From Candidatus Rokuibacteriota bacterium (GTDB lineage Bacteria; Methylomirabilota; Methylomirabilia; Rokubacteriales; CSP1-6), in contig QHRT01000096.1 of NCBI GenBank assembly GCA_003220195.1, forward strand, positions 1,089-17,777: a DNA stretch of 16,689 bases, written 5' to 3'. The notes under the pieces are model-generated. The model did not search any database and was not told the origin of the DNA. It was given only the letters and a program-made list of their open reading frames with translations. Of this stretch, positions 1 to 8,302 are shown one piece after another. The translations under genes and the position numbers were made by a program. Each line of letters opens with the position of its first letter. Position 1 is the first letter of the stretch.

Positions 1-1
1 G

Positions 2-808
2 CTCGCCAGCGGAGAGGTCCTCGGCGCGTGGGGCCTCACCGAGCCCGGATCCGGCTCGGATGCCGCGGCGCTCCGGACCCGCGCTGAACGCCGCGGCGAC
101 CTGTGGATCCTGAATGGCAGCAAGGCGTTCATCACGAACGCGAGCGTGGGTCGGACCGCGGTGGTGATGGCGCGCACGGATCCCGGCGAGGGCGCGCGCG
201 GCATTTCCGCGTTCATTCTCGAGAAGGGATTTCCCGGTTTCACCGCCGGACGGCCGTACCGGAAGCTCGGCTTGCACGCATCGGACACCGCGGAGCTCGT
301 CTTCGAGGACGCCAGAGTGCCGGCCGAAAATCTGCTCGGCGAGCGCGGCCAGGGCTTCGTCAACGCGCTCCAGGTGCTCGAGGGCGGCCGCATCGCGATG
401 GCCGCGATGGCGGTCGGCATCGCGGAAGCCGCCATCGACCAGGGCGTGAAGTACATGAAGCAGCGGACCGCGTTCGGCCGGACGCTGGCGGAGTTCAACG
501 GCCTCCAGGGCATGATCGCGGAGCTCGCGACCGAGCTCGAGGCCGCGCGCCTCCTGATGCTGCGCGCGGCGTATTTGAAAGACACGGGCCGCCCTGCGAT
601 GCACGCGGCGGCCATGGCGAAAGTGTTCGGCTCCGAGGTCGCGATGAAGGCCGCGACCCGCGCCGTCCAGCTCCACGGCGGCGCCGGGTACATCACCGAG
701 TTCCCCGTCGAGCGGATTTTCCGCGACGCCAAGCTCACCGAGATCGGCGAGGGCACCTCAGAAATCCAGCGCATGGTCATCGCGCGCGAGCTCTTGAGCG
801 CTCGCTGA
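2..808 (+). CDS. Acyl-CoA dehydrogenase, 5'-truncated by the window edge
   Basis: The last 268 residues of an FAD-dependent acyl-CoA dehydrogenase, which introduces the alpha,beta double bond into an acyl-CoA thioester and passes electrons to ETF. The family is normally about 380 residues, so roughly 110 N-terminal residues lie upstream of the window. Visible family motifs, in order: TEPGSGSD (substrate/FAD contact) at the start, then NGSKAFITN, the RTAFGR FAD-binding stretch, LHGGAGY and the C-terminal GEGTSEIQR. The Glu of GEGT (codon 749-751) is at the position of the catalytic base in short- and medium-chain enzymes; isovaleryl-CoA dehydrogenases have Ala there, so that subtype is unlikely. 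The exact acyl substrate cannot be read. The reading frame is intact to a TGA, and a hairpin follows within 15 bases. It probably belongs to an operon extending to the left. Confidence 0.95.
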   Translation, partial: LASGEVLGAWGLTEPGSGSDAAALRTRAERRGDLWILNGSKAFITNASVGRTAVVMARTDPGEGARGISAFILEKGFPGFTAGRPYRKLGLHASDTAELVFEDARVPAENLLGERGQGFVNALQVLEGGRIAMAAMAVGIAEAAIDQGVKYMKQRTAFGRTLAEFNGLQGMIAELATELEAARLLMLRAAYLKDTGRPAMHAAAMAKVFGSEVAMKAATRAVQLHGGAGYITEFPVERIFRDAKLTEIGEGTSEIQRMVIARELLSAR

Positions 809-821
809 TCGACGTTCGCGG

Positions 822-849
822 AACAATCGGCCGCGTCGCGGCGATTGTT
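822..849 (+). terminator. Hairpin after acyl-CoA dehydrogenase, possible weak terminator
   Basis: The arms AACAATCG (822-829) and CGATTGTT (842-849) are perfect complements. Inside them CCGC pairs with GCGG around a three-base loop, with G830 bulged. It starts 14 bases after the dehydrogenase stop. Only a single T follows the right arm, so it lacks the T-run of a strong intrinsic terminator; it may instead protect an mRNA 3' end. Confidence 0.4.
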
Positions 850-1024
850 TCACTCCTCCCCGTCTGACCCGCTTCCGGATCACTGGCGTCGGCGTTGCAC
901 ACGCCCCTTCCAAGGACGACGTCTCCGCCGACGGGGCGGATGCCGACACGCGCAATGTTGCAGGTGATCGAGCCGAGGGGTGCTCGAGAGTCCAGCGCGT
1001 CTGCTGGAGCGTCAGCGCGTAAGG

Positions 1025-3313
1025 ATGACCACACCGGATCGCAGCGCACGGGATGAGGCCACCCTCATCGCCCAGCTCGCGAGCCTCGGCGCCCCGCCCG
1101 AGGCCGCATTGCTGGACCTCGCCTCGCGGTTGTTCAAGACCGGACTGCCGCCCCTCGAGCGGCTCACCGGGCGAGACAACGACGCGGAGACGGACCAGGG
1201 TCGCCAGCGCCCGGTCCGCGCGGATGGCGAGCGCGCCGAGCCGAAGCCCACGGAAGCCGGCATCCGCTACCAGACGCTCGTCGAGCAAATCCCGGCCGTC
1301 ACCTTCATGGCGGTGCTCGGCGAGGGCGAGCACCAGCTCTACGTGAGCCCGCACATCGAGGCGCTGCTCGGGTTCACGCAAGCCGAGTGGCTCGAGGATC
1401 CGAGCCTCTGGTACCGGCAGCTCCACCCGGACGATCGCGCGCTCTGGATCGAGGAGTTCGTCCGGGGGTGTCGAACCGGCGGGCCCTTCCTCGCCGAGTG
1501 CCGCTTCATCGCGCGCGACGGGAGCATCGTGTGGGTTCGCGGCGAGGCTCGTCTCGTCAAGGACAACCTCGGCCGGCCCTCGTTCCTCCAGGGCGTCGCC
1601 TTCGACACCACCGAGAGCAAGCGCGCGCAGGACGTCATGCTCCGGCAGGCGGTACGGACGACCGAGACGCGGTACCGGGACGTCGTGCAGGGCATCGGCG
1701 CGATCTTCTGGGAAGCCGACGCGCACACGCTCGGCTTGACGTTCGTGAGCGCGCAGGCGGAGCGGATCCTCGGCTTTCCGACAGCGCGCTGGCTGGAAGA
1801 GCCGGACTTCTGGATCACGCTCGTGCATCCGGAGGACCGCGAGCACGTCGCCGGGGAATGGCAGGCGGCGGCTACGGACGGCACGGATCGCGAGATGGAC
1901 TATCGAGCCGTCACGGCCGCCGGGCAGGTGGTCTGGCTGCACAACCGGATCCACGTCGCCCGGGACGCGAATGGGAAGCCGACGTACCTCCTCGGATTCA
2001 TGCTGGACGTCACCGACCGGCGGCGAGCGGAACACGAGCGCGCACGGCTGCTGGCGCGCGAGCAGGAAGCGCGCGCGGAGGCCGAAACGCTGAATCGCAT
2101 CGGCCGTCAGCTCGTGGCCGAACTCGATCTGACGAAGCTCGTCCAGGCGATCACGGACGCCGGAACCGAGCTGACCGGCGCCGAGTTCGGCGTGTTCATC
2201 CGGAACGAGCCTGGAGATCAGGGCGAACGCTATACGGTCTCCACGCTTTCCGGAGGATCGGGCGAGGCGGACATCGACCTGCCGCTTTCGCCGATCCCTG
2301 GCCTCTTCGAGCCGACGTTCCGCGACCGCGGCATCGTGCGGCTCGACGACATCGACGAGGATCCCCGGTTCGGCGGGTCGGCGGCGTCCCGGCCCGGGCA
2401 GCGTCCGCTCCGGAGCTATCTCGCCGTGCCGGTGAGCTTGCACTCGGGCGAGGTGCTGGGCGGGCTTGTCTTCGGTCATCCCGAGTGCGGCCGCTTCACC
2501 GAGCGGCACGAGCGCCTGCTCGTCGGGCTCGCCGCGCAGGCCGCCATCGCGATGGACAACGCGCGGCTCTACAGAGCGGCCGACGAGGCGCGGCAGACCG
2601 CGGAGGCGGCGAACCGCGCGAAGGACGAGTTCCTGGCAACGCTGTCGCACGAGCTCCGGACGCCGCTCACCGCGGTGCTGGGCTGGACGCACATGCTGCG
2701 GAAGCGCAGCGTCGACGGCGCCGAGATGGACCACGCGCTCGAGGTCATCGAGCGGAATGCCGCGATGCAGGCGCAGCTCATCGACGACCTGCTCGACGTG
2801 TCGCGGATCGTCGTCGGCAAGTTCCAGATCGAGCTCGTCCCGATCGGCTGCGTCGGGCCGATCGTCGAGGCGGCAATCGAGTCGCTCCGGTGGAGCGCCC
2901 GCACCAAGGACATCGCGCTCACGGCGACCGTGGATCGAGAGGCCGGGCCGATCCTCGGAGATGCCCGTCGCCTCCAGCAGGTGGTGTGGAATCTCCTGTC
3001 GAACGCCGTGAAGTTCACGCCGCCGCGCGGGCGGGTGGAGATCTCGTGCGCGCGACGCGGGCCGGGTGTCCTGATCGCGGTGCGCGACACCGGCCAGGGC
3101 ATCGCGCCCGAGTTCTTGCCGCGGCTGTTCGATCGCTTCACCCAGGCGGACTCGACGACGACGCGTGCGCACGGCGGGCTCGGGCTCGGCCTGGCCATCG
3201 TCCGCCACCTGGTCGAGATGCACGGCGGGACCGTTCGTGCCGAGAGCCGTGGGGAAGGTCAGGGCGCGACGTTCACCGTCACGCTGCCGCTCGTCGCCGG
3301 CGCGAGCGAGTAG
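1025..3313 (+). CDS. Sensor histidine kinase (PAS-PAS-GAF-HisKA-HATPase)
   Basis: A 762-residue sensor kinase that senses a signal through PAS and GAF domains, autophosphorylates on His and would pass phosphate to a response regulator. From the ATG at 1025: two PAS/PAC units at about 81-202 and 216-335 (each with a P.F/GF core and a DxT/DVT..R end), a charged coiled-coil linker at about 335-355, GAF at about 358-510, HisKA at about 525-595 with H-box LSHELRTP (phospho-His 542), and HATPase_c with N-box LSNAVKF (N660), G1 box DTGQG (D688), F-box LFDRFTQ and G2 box GLGLGLAIV. No transmembrane segment is apparent, so it is probably cytoplasmic. There is no C-terminal receiver and no response regulator in the window, which makes it an orphan here. 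A GTG at 980 would add 15 residues; I prefer the ATG because MTTPDRSARDE reads as a natural N-terminus and AAGG lies just upstream, but neither start has a well-spaced Shine-Dalgarno. Confidence 0.93.
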   Translation: MTTPDRSARDEATLIAQLASLGAPPEAALLDLASRLFKTGLPPLERLTGRDNDAETDQGRQRPVRADGERAEPKPTEAGIRYQTLVEQIPAVTFMAVLGEGEHQLYVSPHIEALLGFTQAEWLEDPSLWYRQLHPDDRALWIEEFVRGCRTGGPFLAECRFIARDGSIVWVRGEARLVKDNLGRPSFLQGVAFDTTESKRAQDVMLRQAVRTTETRYRDVVQGIGAIFWEADAHTLGLTFVSAQAERILGFPTARWLEEPDFWITLVHPEDREHVAGEWQAAATDGTDREMDYRAVTAAGQVVWLHNRIHVARDANGKPTYLLGFMLDVTDRRRAEHERARLLAREQEARAEAETLNRIGRQLVAELDLTKLVQAITDAGTELTGAEFGVFIRNEPGDQGERYTVSTLSGGSGEADIDLPLSPIPGLFEPTFRDRGIVRLDDIDEDPRFGGSAASRPGQRPLRSYLAVPVSLHSGEVLGGLVFGHPECGRFTERHERLLVGLAAQAAIAMDNARLYRAADEARQTAEAANRAKDEFLATLSHELRTPLTAVLGWTHMLRKRSVDGAEMDHALEVIERNAAMQAQLIDDLLDVSRIVVGKFQIELVPIGCVGPIVEAAIESLRWSARTKDIALTATVDREAGPILGDARRLQQVVWNLLSNAVKFTPPRGRVEISCARRGPGVLIAVRDTGQGIAPEFLPRLFDRFTQADSTTTRAHGGLGLGLAIVRHLVEMHGGTVRAESRGEGQGATFTVTLPLVAGASE

Positions 3314-3319
3314 GTCGAC

Positions 3320-4654
3320 TCAGTTGTCGGGAGTCGCCAGGCGCGAGCGGCGGACGCGCGCCTGGACGTCGCTCACGCGGTCGCCGTCGAACGCGATCTC
3401 GACTTCGTGGTTCTCCACGTCCCAGTGGCTGACGGTGGCGAGCCACCCGAAGCTCCGCCGCTGCTGCGGGACGACGCGGCGCCCGCGATAGATGAGGGTC
3501 CGGTGATGGGCCGCGCCGATTTGCTCGTGCTCCTCGGCGTCGGGTCCGCACCGCGCAAGAACCTGGTCATAGGTGGTCTCCCCGGGCACGATGTGCGACA
3601 GCGCGTCGCGTTCGAGCACCACGCCGGTCTCCTTGCCCATGGGCGCGCCCGTCGGTCGACGGACCTGGATGCGCGCGGCGACCGTGGTGCTGAGCCACTT
3701 GGCGGCGCTCCGGAGCAGCGGCCCGGCGAGGTTGCCCAGGAGAAAGAACGCGGTCGGCAGCAGGATGACGCTCCAGGCCTGTACGCCGGAGAAATATCCG
3801 AACTGCACGGTGAGCACCTGGGGCGCGAGGCCCTGCGACGGGTCGAGGTAGAGCGACACCATCTCCGTGTTCGCGCGGCTCTCGCTCGGACGGCGGGTCG
3901 CCGTCGGCGGCGACATCAGGTCGATCTTCAGGTGATCGGAGTTGGAAAACGTGAGGATGACCTGTGACGGATCGTCGGCGAGCTTCAAGACGCGATCGCG
4001 CTGCTCGTAGTACGCGGGGAACAGCGCGCGGGACCGGAGATCGTGAAACGCGAGCGGCGCGAGGTACCGGCGGCCCCAGAACGCCTCCTCGATCCAGGTC
4101 GCGCGCTTCTTCTGCACGACGCCCGGCGCCGTGAACGTGAGGTCCATCAGCCACACCCGGTTGACGAGGCGCGGCGTCCACGGAATGCGGATGTACGTCG
4201 CCGGCGACGTCGAGCCGAGCGCGCCGCCCTCGCGCAAGTACGTCACGTACGGGGCGCCACTCGGAATCGTCTCGGGCGGACGCTCGCCGTCGAAGCGGTA
4301 GAAGTTGCGCGCCGACAGCTTGAGCACGCCTTCGTCGACGATCTTGAAGTGGCGCGCGTCGGCGAACGCCCGGAGCGCCTTGTCCGCGCCGCGACGCTCG
4401 CCGGCGACCGCGCCCGGCCACAGCAGATAGAAGTCCTGCTCGACGTCCGAGCGGCCAGGCGGCACGACGATGCTGAAGAAGACGTCCACCGTGACGGGCC
4501 CGCCCAGCTTCTCGTTGATGCGGCCGACGACGAAGAGCGGTCCCACGGTGAGACCCTCGGCCGGACGCGACGCGAGGAACACCTGGGCGGCGCCGACGGC
4601 GGGCGACGCGCAGACGAAGAGCAGCGCGAGGCCCAGCGCGCGCGTTGACTTCAT
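3320..4654 (-). CDS. Exported single-pass membrane protein with BamE/SmpA-like C-terminal region
   Basis: A 444-residue protein of unknown function. Residues 1-23 are a clear signal peptide (KSTR, hydrophobic core, cleavage after GAA). About 265 residues of predicted periplasmic sequence follow, with no family I recognise. One hydrophobic segment at about 293-316 is followed by K/R-rich sequence (RSAAKW, RIQVRR), which by the positive-inside rule puts the C-terminus in the cytoplasm. Residues about 351-436 resemble the small BamE/SmpA fold: an IVPGETTYDQVLARCGPD helix-turn like the G-x-T-xx-x-V-xx-x-xG-x-P start of that fold, then a TLIYRG strand and a final IAFDGDRVSDVQ strand. This is pattern likeness only. 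The ribosome binding site reads TAAGGGA about 10 bases before the ATG. The gene converges on the sensor kinase with six bases between the two stop codons, and its start is 35 bases from the divergent crotonase gene. Confidence 0.85.
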   Translation of the reverse strand: MKSTRALGLALLFVCASPAVGAAQVFLASRPAEGLTVGPLFVVGRINEKLGGPVTVDVFFSIVVPPGRSDVEQDFYLLWPGAVAGERRGADKALRAFADARHFKIVDEGVLKLSARNFYRFDGERPPETIPSGAPYVTYLREGGALGSTSPATYIRIPWTPRLVNRVWLMDLTFTAPGVVQKKRATWIEEAFWGRRYLAPLAFHDLRSRALFPAYYEQRDRVLKLADDPSQVILTFSNSDHLKIDLMSPPTATRRPSESRANTEMVSLYLDPSQGLAPQVLTVQFGYFSGVQAWSVILLPTAFFLLGNLAGPLLRSAAKWLSTTVAARIQVRRPTGAPMGKETGVVLERDALSHIVPGETTYDQVLARCGPDAEEHEQIGAAHHRTLIYRGRRVVPQQRRSFGWLATVSHWDVENHEVEIAFDGDRVSDVQARVRRSRLATPDN

Positions 4655-4689
4655 ACCGGGTTTCCCTTACGGTTTAGCACGCACCGCGC

Positions 4690-5490
4690 ATGGCAGAGTC
4701 TCCTCGATCGTACAACACCCCGGTCACCTACGAGGCGCGCGACGGGGTTGCGTGGCTCACGCTGAACCGACCGGACGTGCTCAACGCGCTCGACACCGCG
4801 CTCGCGGTGACGCTGGCGCAGCACGCGAAGACGGCGGCGGACGATCCCGACGTCGCGATCGTCGTCGTGCGTGGCGCCGGTCGGGCGTTCTGCTCCGGCA
4901 TGGATCGCACGGCGCTTGCGCAGGGCACCGTCGAGGAGCCGTTCTTCCGGCGCTGGATCGAGGCGCTCAACCAGCTCGAAGACATGCCGAAGCTCGCGAT
5001 CGCCGTGCTGCACGGCTACGCGATCGGTGGCGGGCTCCAGCTGGCGCTCGCCTGTGACCTCAGGGTGGCGACGCGTGACGCGATCCTCGGTCTCGGCGCC
5101 ACCCGACACGGGCTCATTCCCGACGGCGCGGTGTTGCGACTGGCGCGCATCGTCGGGCTGGGCCGCGCGAACGAGCTGGCGCTGTTGAACGAGGACATCT
5201 CGCCGGACGAGGCGCGCGCCATCGGTCTCGTGAACCGCGTCTGCGAGCCCGGCGATCTCGACCGGACGCTCGCGGACGTCATCGCCAGCGCGCGCCGGGC
5301 CGCGCCCACCGCGACCGGCCACACCAAAAGGCTCCTCCACGAGTCGTTCCATCGGGATCCTCGGGCGATGATCGAGGAGCTGATCCGTGCGCAGGAGGAC
5401 TGTCTGGCCTCCTGGGAGATCGGCGAGGCCAACCGCGCGTGGCAGGACAGGCGCGAGGCCGTGTTCTTTCCGACGCCGCGGCGTCGGTAA
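4690..5490 (+). CDS. Enoyl-CoA hydratase/isomerase-family (crotonase fold) protein, atypical active site
   Basis: A 266-residue crotonase-superfamily protein; such enzymes bind an acyl-CoA and stabilise an enolate in an oxyanion hole. Both oxyanion-hole segments are present: GRAFCSGMD (64-72) and GYAIGGGLQLALACD (109-123). The two glutamates of classical enoyl-CoA hydratase (in GGGxELA and in PExxLGxxP) are replaced here by Gln117 and Thr138. Asp145 in GLIPD is a pattern seen in many crotonase-fold isomerases. Plain 2-enoyl-CoA hydration is therefore unlikely; isomerisation, hydrolysis or another crotonase reaction is possible. It starts the plus-strand importer cluster, three bases before livG, so it is probably co-transcribed and acts on a CoA thioester derived from the imported compound. 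No good Shine-Dalgarno precedes the ATG, so it may be translated from a short or leaderless message. Confidence 0.92.
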   Translation: MAESPRSYNTPVTYEARDGVAWLTLNRPDVLNALDTALAVTLAQHAKTAADDPDVAIVVVRGAGRAFCSGMDRTALAQGTVEEPFFRRWIEALNQLEDMPKLAIAVLHGYAIGGGLQLALACDLRVATRDAILGLGATRHGLIPDGAVLRLARIVGLGRANELALLNEDISPDEARAIGLVNRVCEPGDLDRTLADVIASARRAAPTATGHTKRLLHESFHRDPRAMIEELIRAQEDCLASWEIGEANRAWQDRREAVFFPTPRRR

Positions 5491-5493
5491 CCC

Positions 5494-6252
5494 ATGGCGT
5501 CCGACGTCATTCTCGAGACCCGGGACCTCTGGAAGGAGTTCCACGGGTTCGTCGCGGTCAAGGGCGTGAACCTGCGCGTGCGCCGCGGAACGATCCACGC
5601 GCTGATCGGCCCGAACGGCGCCGGCAAGACGACGTGCTTCAATCTCCTGACGCACTTCCTGGCGCCGACCGGCGGACGGATCTTCTTCAACGAGCGCGAC
5701 ATCACCGGGTCGAAGCCCGCCGACATCGCGAGGCTCGGGCTGGTGCGCTCGTTCCAGATCTCGGCGGTGTTCCTCCATCTCACCGTGCTCGAAAACGTAC
5801 GCGTGGCGCTCCAGCGCGCGCGCGGACGCTCGTTCGACTTCTGGCGCTCGGAGCGCCTCCTCGACGCGCTGAACGGCCGCGCGATGGAGCTGCTGGACGC
5901 CGTGGGGCTCGCGCCCTTCGCGGGGATCACCGCGGTCGAGCTGCCGTACGGCCGCAAGCGAGCGCTCGAGATCGCGACCACGCTCGCGCTCGAGCCCGAG
6001 ATGATGCTGCTCGACGAGCCGACCGCCGGGATGGGGCACGAGGACATCGCGCGCATCTCGGCCCTGATCAAGCAGGCGGCTCAGCACCGGACGGTGCTCA
6101 TGGTCGAGCACAACCTGAGCGTCGTGGAAAATCTCTCGACGACGATCACGGTGCTCGCGCGCGGCGAGATCCTGGCCGAGGGCGACTACGCGAGCGTCTC
6201 CCGCAATCGCGACGTGATCGAGGCGTACATGGGCGCGGGCCATGCCGCCTGA
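5494..6252 (+). CDS. livG: Liv/HAAT-type ABC transporter ATP-binding protein LivG
   Basis: A 252-residue cytoplasmic ATPase of the branched-chain-amino-acid-type (HAAT) importer. Walker A is GPNGAGKTT (39-47) and Walker B is MMLLDEPTAGM with the catalytic Glu. The signature loop is LPYGRKRALEIA, a LivG-style variant of LSGGQ, and the switch His sits in MVEHN. The insert between Walker A and the signature (GLVRSFQISAVFLHLTVLENV, then a charged RARGRSFDFWRSER segment) is typical of LivG rather than LivF. It follows the crotonase gene by three bases and overlaps livF by 11 bases, so translational coupling is expected. The family also carries aromatic acids, urea, amides and other organic acids, so the name does not fix the substrate. 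Confidence 0.95.
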   Translation: MASDVILETRDLWKEFHGFVAVKGVNLRVRRGTIHALIGPNGAGKTTCFNLLTHFLAPTGGRIFFNERDITGSKPADIARLGLVRSFQISAVFLHLTVLENVRVALQRARGRSFDFWRSERLLDALNGRAMELLDAVGLAPFAGITAVELPYGRKRALEIATTLALEPEMMLLDEPTAGMGHEDIARISALIKQAAQHRTVLMVEHNLSVVENLSTTITVLARGEILAEGDYASVSRNRDVIEAYMGAGHAA

Positions 6253-6952
6253 CGGACCTCTTCTCGAAGTCCGCGACCTCCACGCCTGGTACGGCGAGTC
6301 CCACATCCTGCATGGCCTCGAGTTCGACGTGCACGCCGGAGAAGTCGTCACGCTGCTGGGCCGGAACGGCGCCGGCAAGACCACGACGCTCAAGTCCATC
6401 ATGGGCATCGTCACCCGGCGGCAGGGATCGATCAGGTTCGAGGGGCGGGAGCTGATCGATCGGCCGTCGAACCGGATCGCGCGGCTCGGGATCGCGTTCT
6501 GTCCGGAGGAGCGCGGGATCTTCGCCAGCCTCGACGTGGAGGAGAATCTCGTGCTCCCGCCGGTCGTCCGGTCCGGCGGATTGCCTCTCGCGACGATCTA
6601 CGATCTGTTCCCGAATCTGCGCGAGCGGCTCTCGAGCCAGGGCACGAAGCTCTCGGGCGGGGAGCAGCAGATGCTGGCCATCGGCCGGATCCTCCGAACC
6701 GGCGCGCGACTCCTGCTGCTCGACGAGCCGACGGAAGGGCTGGCGCCGGTGATCGTGCAGCAGATCGGCGCGACGATCCGGCGGCTCAAGGCCGAGAGGT
6801 TCACGATCGTGCTGGTCGAGCAGAACTTCCGCTTCGCGGCCACCGTCGCCGATCGACACTACGTGGTGGAGCACGGACGCGTGGTCGACATGATCCCGAA
6901 CGACGCGCTCGACGCGTCGAAGGACAGGCTGCACGAGTACCTCGGCGTGTGA
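6242..6952 (+). CDS. livF: Liv/HAAT-type ABC transporter ATP-binding protein LivF
   Basis: A 236-residue second ATPase of the importer, expected to pair with LivG under the LivH/LivM permeases. Walker A is GRNGAGKTT (40-48), the signature is LSGGEQQMLAIGR and Walker B is LLLLDEPTEGL. The switch position reads VEQN (Gln instead of His), as is usual for LivF. FCPEERGIFASLDVEENL is the typical LivF Q-loop region. The ATG lies inside the end of livG (11-base overlap). A two-hairpin repeated element separates it from livK. Confidence 0.95.
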   Translation: MPPDGPLLEVRDLHAWYGESHILHGLEFDVHAGEVVTLLGRNGAGKTTTLKSIMGIVTRRQGSIRFEGRELIDRPSNRIARLGIAFCPEERGIFASLDVEENLVLPPVVRSGGLPLATIYDLFPNLRERLSSQGTKLSGGEQQMLAIGRILRTGARLLLLDEPTEGLAPVIVQQIGATIRRLKAERFTIVLVEQNFRFAATVADRHYVVEHGRVVDMIPNDALDASKDRLHEYLGV

Positions 6953-6978
6953 CCCGCAGCAATGAACGAATCGCATCC

Positions 6979-7051
6979 TCGAGGAGCGCCACGGCTCCGC
7001 CGGGGCGCTTCCGAGCGTCCGGGGGGCTTGGGGGGCCCTTCGAGGCCCCCC
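6979..7051 (+). repeat. Two-hairpin intergenic repeat, copy A (livF-livK gap)
   Basis: It starts 26 bases after the livF stop. Hairpin 1: AGCGCC (6985-6990) pairs with GGCGCT (7004-7009), and inside it CGGC pairs with GCCG around loop TCC. Hairpin 2: GGGGGGCC (7030-7037) pairs with GGCCCCCC (7044-7051) around a six-base loop. A second G-run at 7021-7026 could compete for the same C-run. It shares TCGAGGAGCGC (6979-6989), the order of parts and the spacing with the element at 9210-9280. No T-run follows, so it looks more like a REP-type extragenic palindrome or an mRNA-processing/attenuating structure than a terminator. Confidence 0.7.
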
Positions 7052-7080
7052 ATGTGATCAGTCGAGAAAGGAGCCGAGCC

Positions 7081-8292
7081 ATGCCAACCCTGGTGATCGC
7101 TTTCGTCACCGTCGCCACCCTCGCGCTCGCCGCGCCGGCGCGTGCGCAGATCTCGGACGGCGTCGTCAAGATCGGCGTGCTCAATGACCAGTCGGGTCCC
7201 TACGCCGACATCACGGGCCCCGGCTCGGTGACCGCGGCGCGCATGGCGGTCGAAGACTTCGGCGCGGCGAAGAAGAACCTGAAGGTCGAGGTGATCGCGG
7301 CCGATCACCAGAACAAGCCGGACGTCGGGTCCAGCATCGCGCGGCAATGGTTCGACGCGGAGAAGGTCGATGTGATCGTCGACGTGCCGACCTCGTCGGT
7401 GGCGCTGGCGATCAACCAGGTCACGCGCGACAAGGGCAAGGCGTTCCTGGTGTCGGGCGCGGCGGCGTCGGACCTCACCGGCAAGGCGTGCTCGCCGAAC
7501 ACGATCCACTGGACGTACGACACGTGGGCGCTCGCGCACGGCACGGGCTCCGCGATCGTCAAGACCGGCGGCGACACCTGGTTCTTCCTCACGGCGGACT
7601 ACGCGTTCGGCCACGCGCTCGAGCGCGACACCGAGCAGGTCGTCTTGAAGGCCGGCGGCAAGGTGCTCGGCAAGGTGCGCCATCCGTTCCCGACCTCCGA
7701 TTTCTCGTCGTTCCTGCTGCAGGCGCAGGCGTCGAAGGCGAAGATCATCGGGCTCGCCAACGCCGGCGCCGACACCATCAACGCGATCAAGCAGGCCTCG
7801 GAGTTCGGGATCGTGCGCGGCGGCCAGAACCTGGCCGGGCTGCTCGTCTTCATCAGCGACGTGCACGCGCTCGGGCTCGAGAAGGCGCAGGGCCTGATCC
7901 TGACCGAGGCCTTCTACTGGGACCAGAACGACGCCACGCGATCGTGGGCCAAAAAGTTCGCGGAAAGGCAGCGCAACGCGATGCCGACGATGGTGCAGGC
8001 GGGGGTCTACTCGGCCGTGCTGCATTATCTGAAGGCGGTCGAGCAGCTCAAGTCGGACGACGGCACGAAGGTGATCGCCAAGATGAAGGAGATGCCGACC
8101 GACGATTCGCTCTTCGGCAAGGGCACGGTGCGCGCGGACGGCCGCAAGATCCACCCGATGTACCTCTACGAGGTCAAGAAGCCGTCGGAGTCGAAGGGGC
8201 CATGGGATTACTACAAGCTGCGCGCGACGATCCCCGCGGACCAGGCATTCCGCCCCCTGAATGAGGGCGAGTGTCCGCTGGTGAAAAAGTAG
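7081..8292 (+). CDS. livK: Periplasmic substrate-binding protein of the Liv/HAAT importer
   Basis: A 403-residue type 1 periplasmic binding protein (Peripla_BP_6 class) that captures the substrate and delivers it to LivH/LivM. Residues 1-22 form a signal peptide ending in ARA, with the mature protein starting QISDGVVKIGVLND. The GVLNDQSGPYADITGPGSVTAARMAVEDFG segment is the classic start of the family, followed by the DVIVDVPTSSVALAINQV hinge region. The start at 7081 is secured by AAAGGAG (7067-7073) seven bases upstream; the frame is open further upstream, but through the hairpin element. It follows livF and precedes livH by 10 bases. The specificity is not readable; many homologues of this subfamily bind organic acids rather than leucine. 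Confidence 0.95.
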   Translation: MPTLVIAFVTVATLALAAPARAQISDGVVKIGVLNDQSGPYADITGPGSVTAARMAVEDFGAAKKNLKVEVIAADHQNKPDVGSSIARQWFDAEKVDVIVDVPTSSVALAINQVTRDKGKAFLVSGAAASDLTGKACSPNTIHWTYDTWALAHGTGSAIVKTGGDTWFFLTADYAFGHALERDTEQVVLKAGGKVLGKVRHPFPTSDFSSFLLQAQASKAKIIGLANAGADTINAIKQASEFGIVRGGQNLAGLLVFISDVHALGLEKAQGLILTEAFYWDQNDATRSWAKKFAERQRNAMPTMVQAGVYSAVLHYLKAVEQLKSDDGTKVIAKMKEMPTDDSLFGKGTVRADGRKIHPMYLYEVKKPSESKGPWDYYKLRATIPADQAFRPLNEGECPLVKK

Positions 8293-8302
8293 CGCTTCGC
8301 CC

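Noticed and set aside
924..940. Six-base inverted repeat TCCGCC/GGCGGA before the kinase as an operator
   Set aside because: It is short, made of G+C-rich bases expected by chance here, and has no promoter boxes around it.
758..3223. An 821-codon open frame on the minus strand opposite the sensor kinase
   Set aside because: It is Arg/Pro/His/Glu-rich with no recognisable domain, and the plus strand encodes a complete PAS-GAF-kinase; high G+C keeps the opposite frame open.
5494..6252. LPYG instead of LSGG in the LivG signature as a sign of inactivity
   Set aside because: LPYG/LAYG variants are common in functional LivG proteins, and all other ATPase motifs are intact.
4651..6414. A 587-codon minus-strand open frame over the crotonase and livG genes
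   Set aside because: Composition is antisense-like (many R, H, D, E, P) and it overlaps well-supported genes completely.
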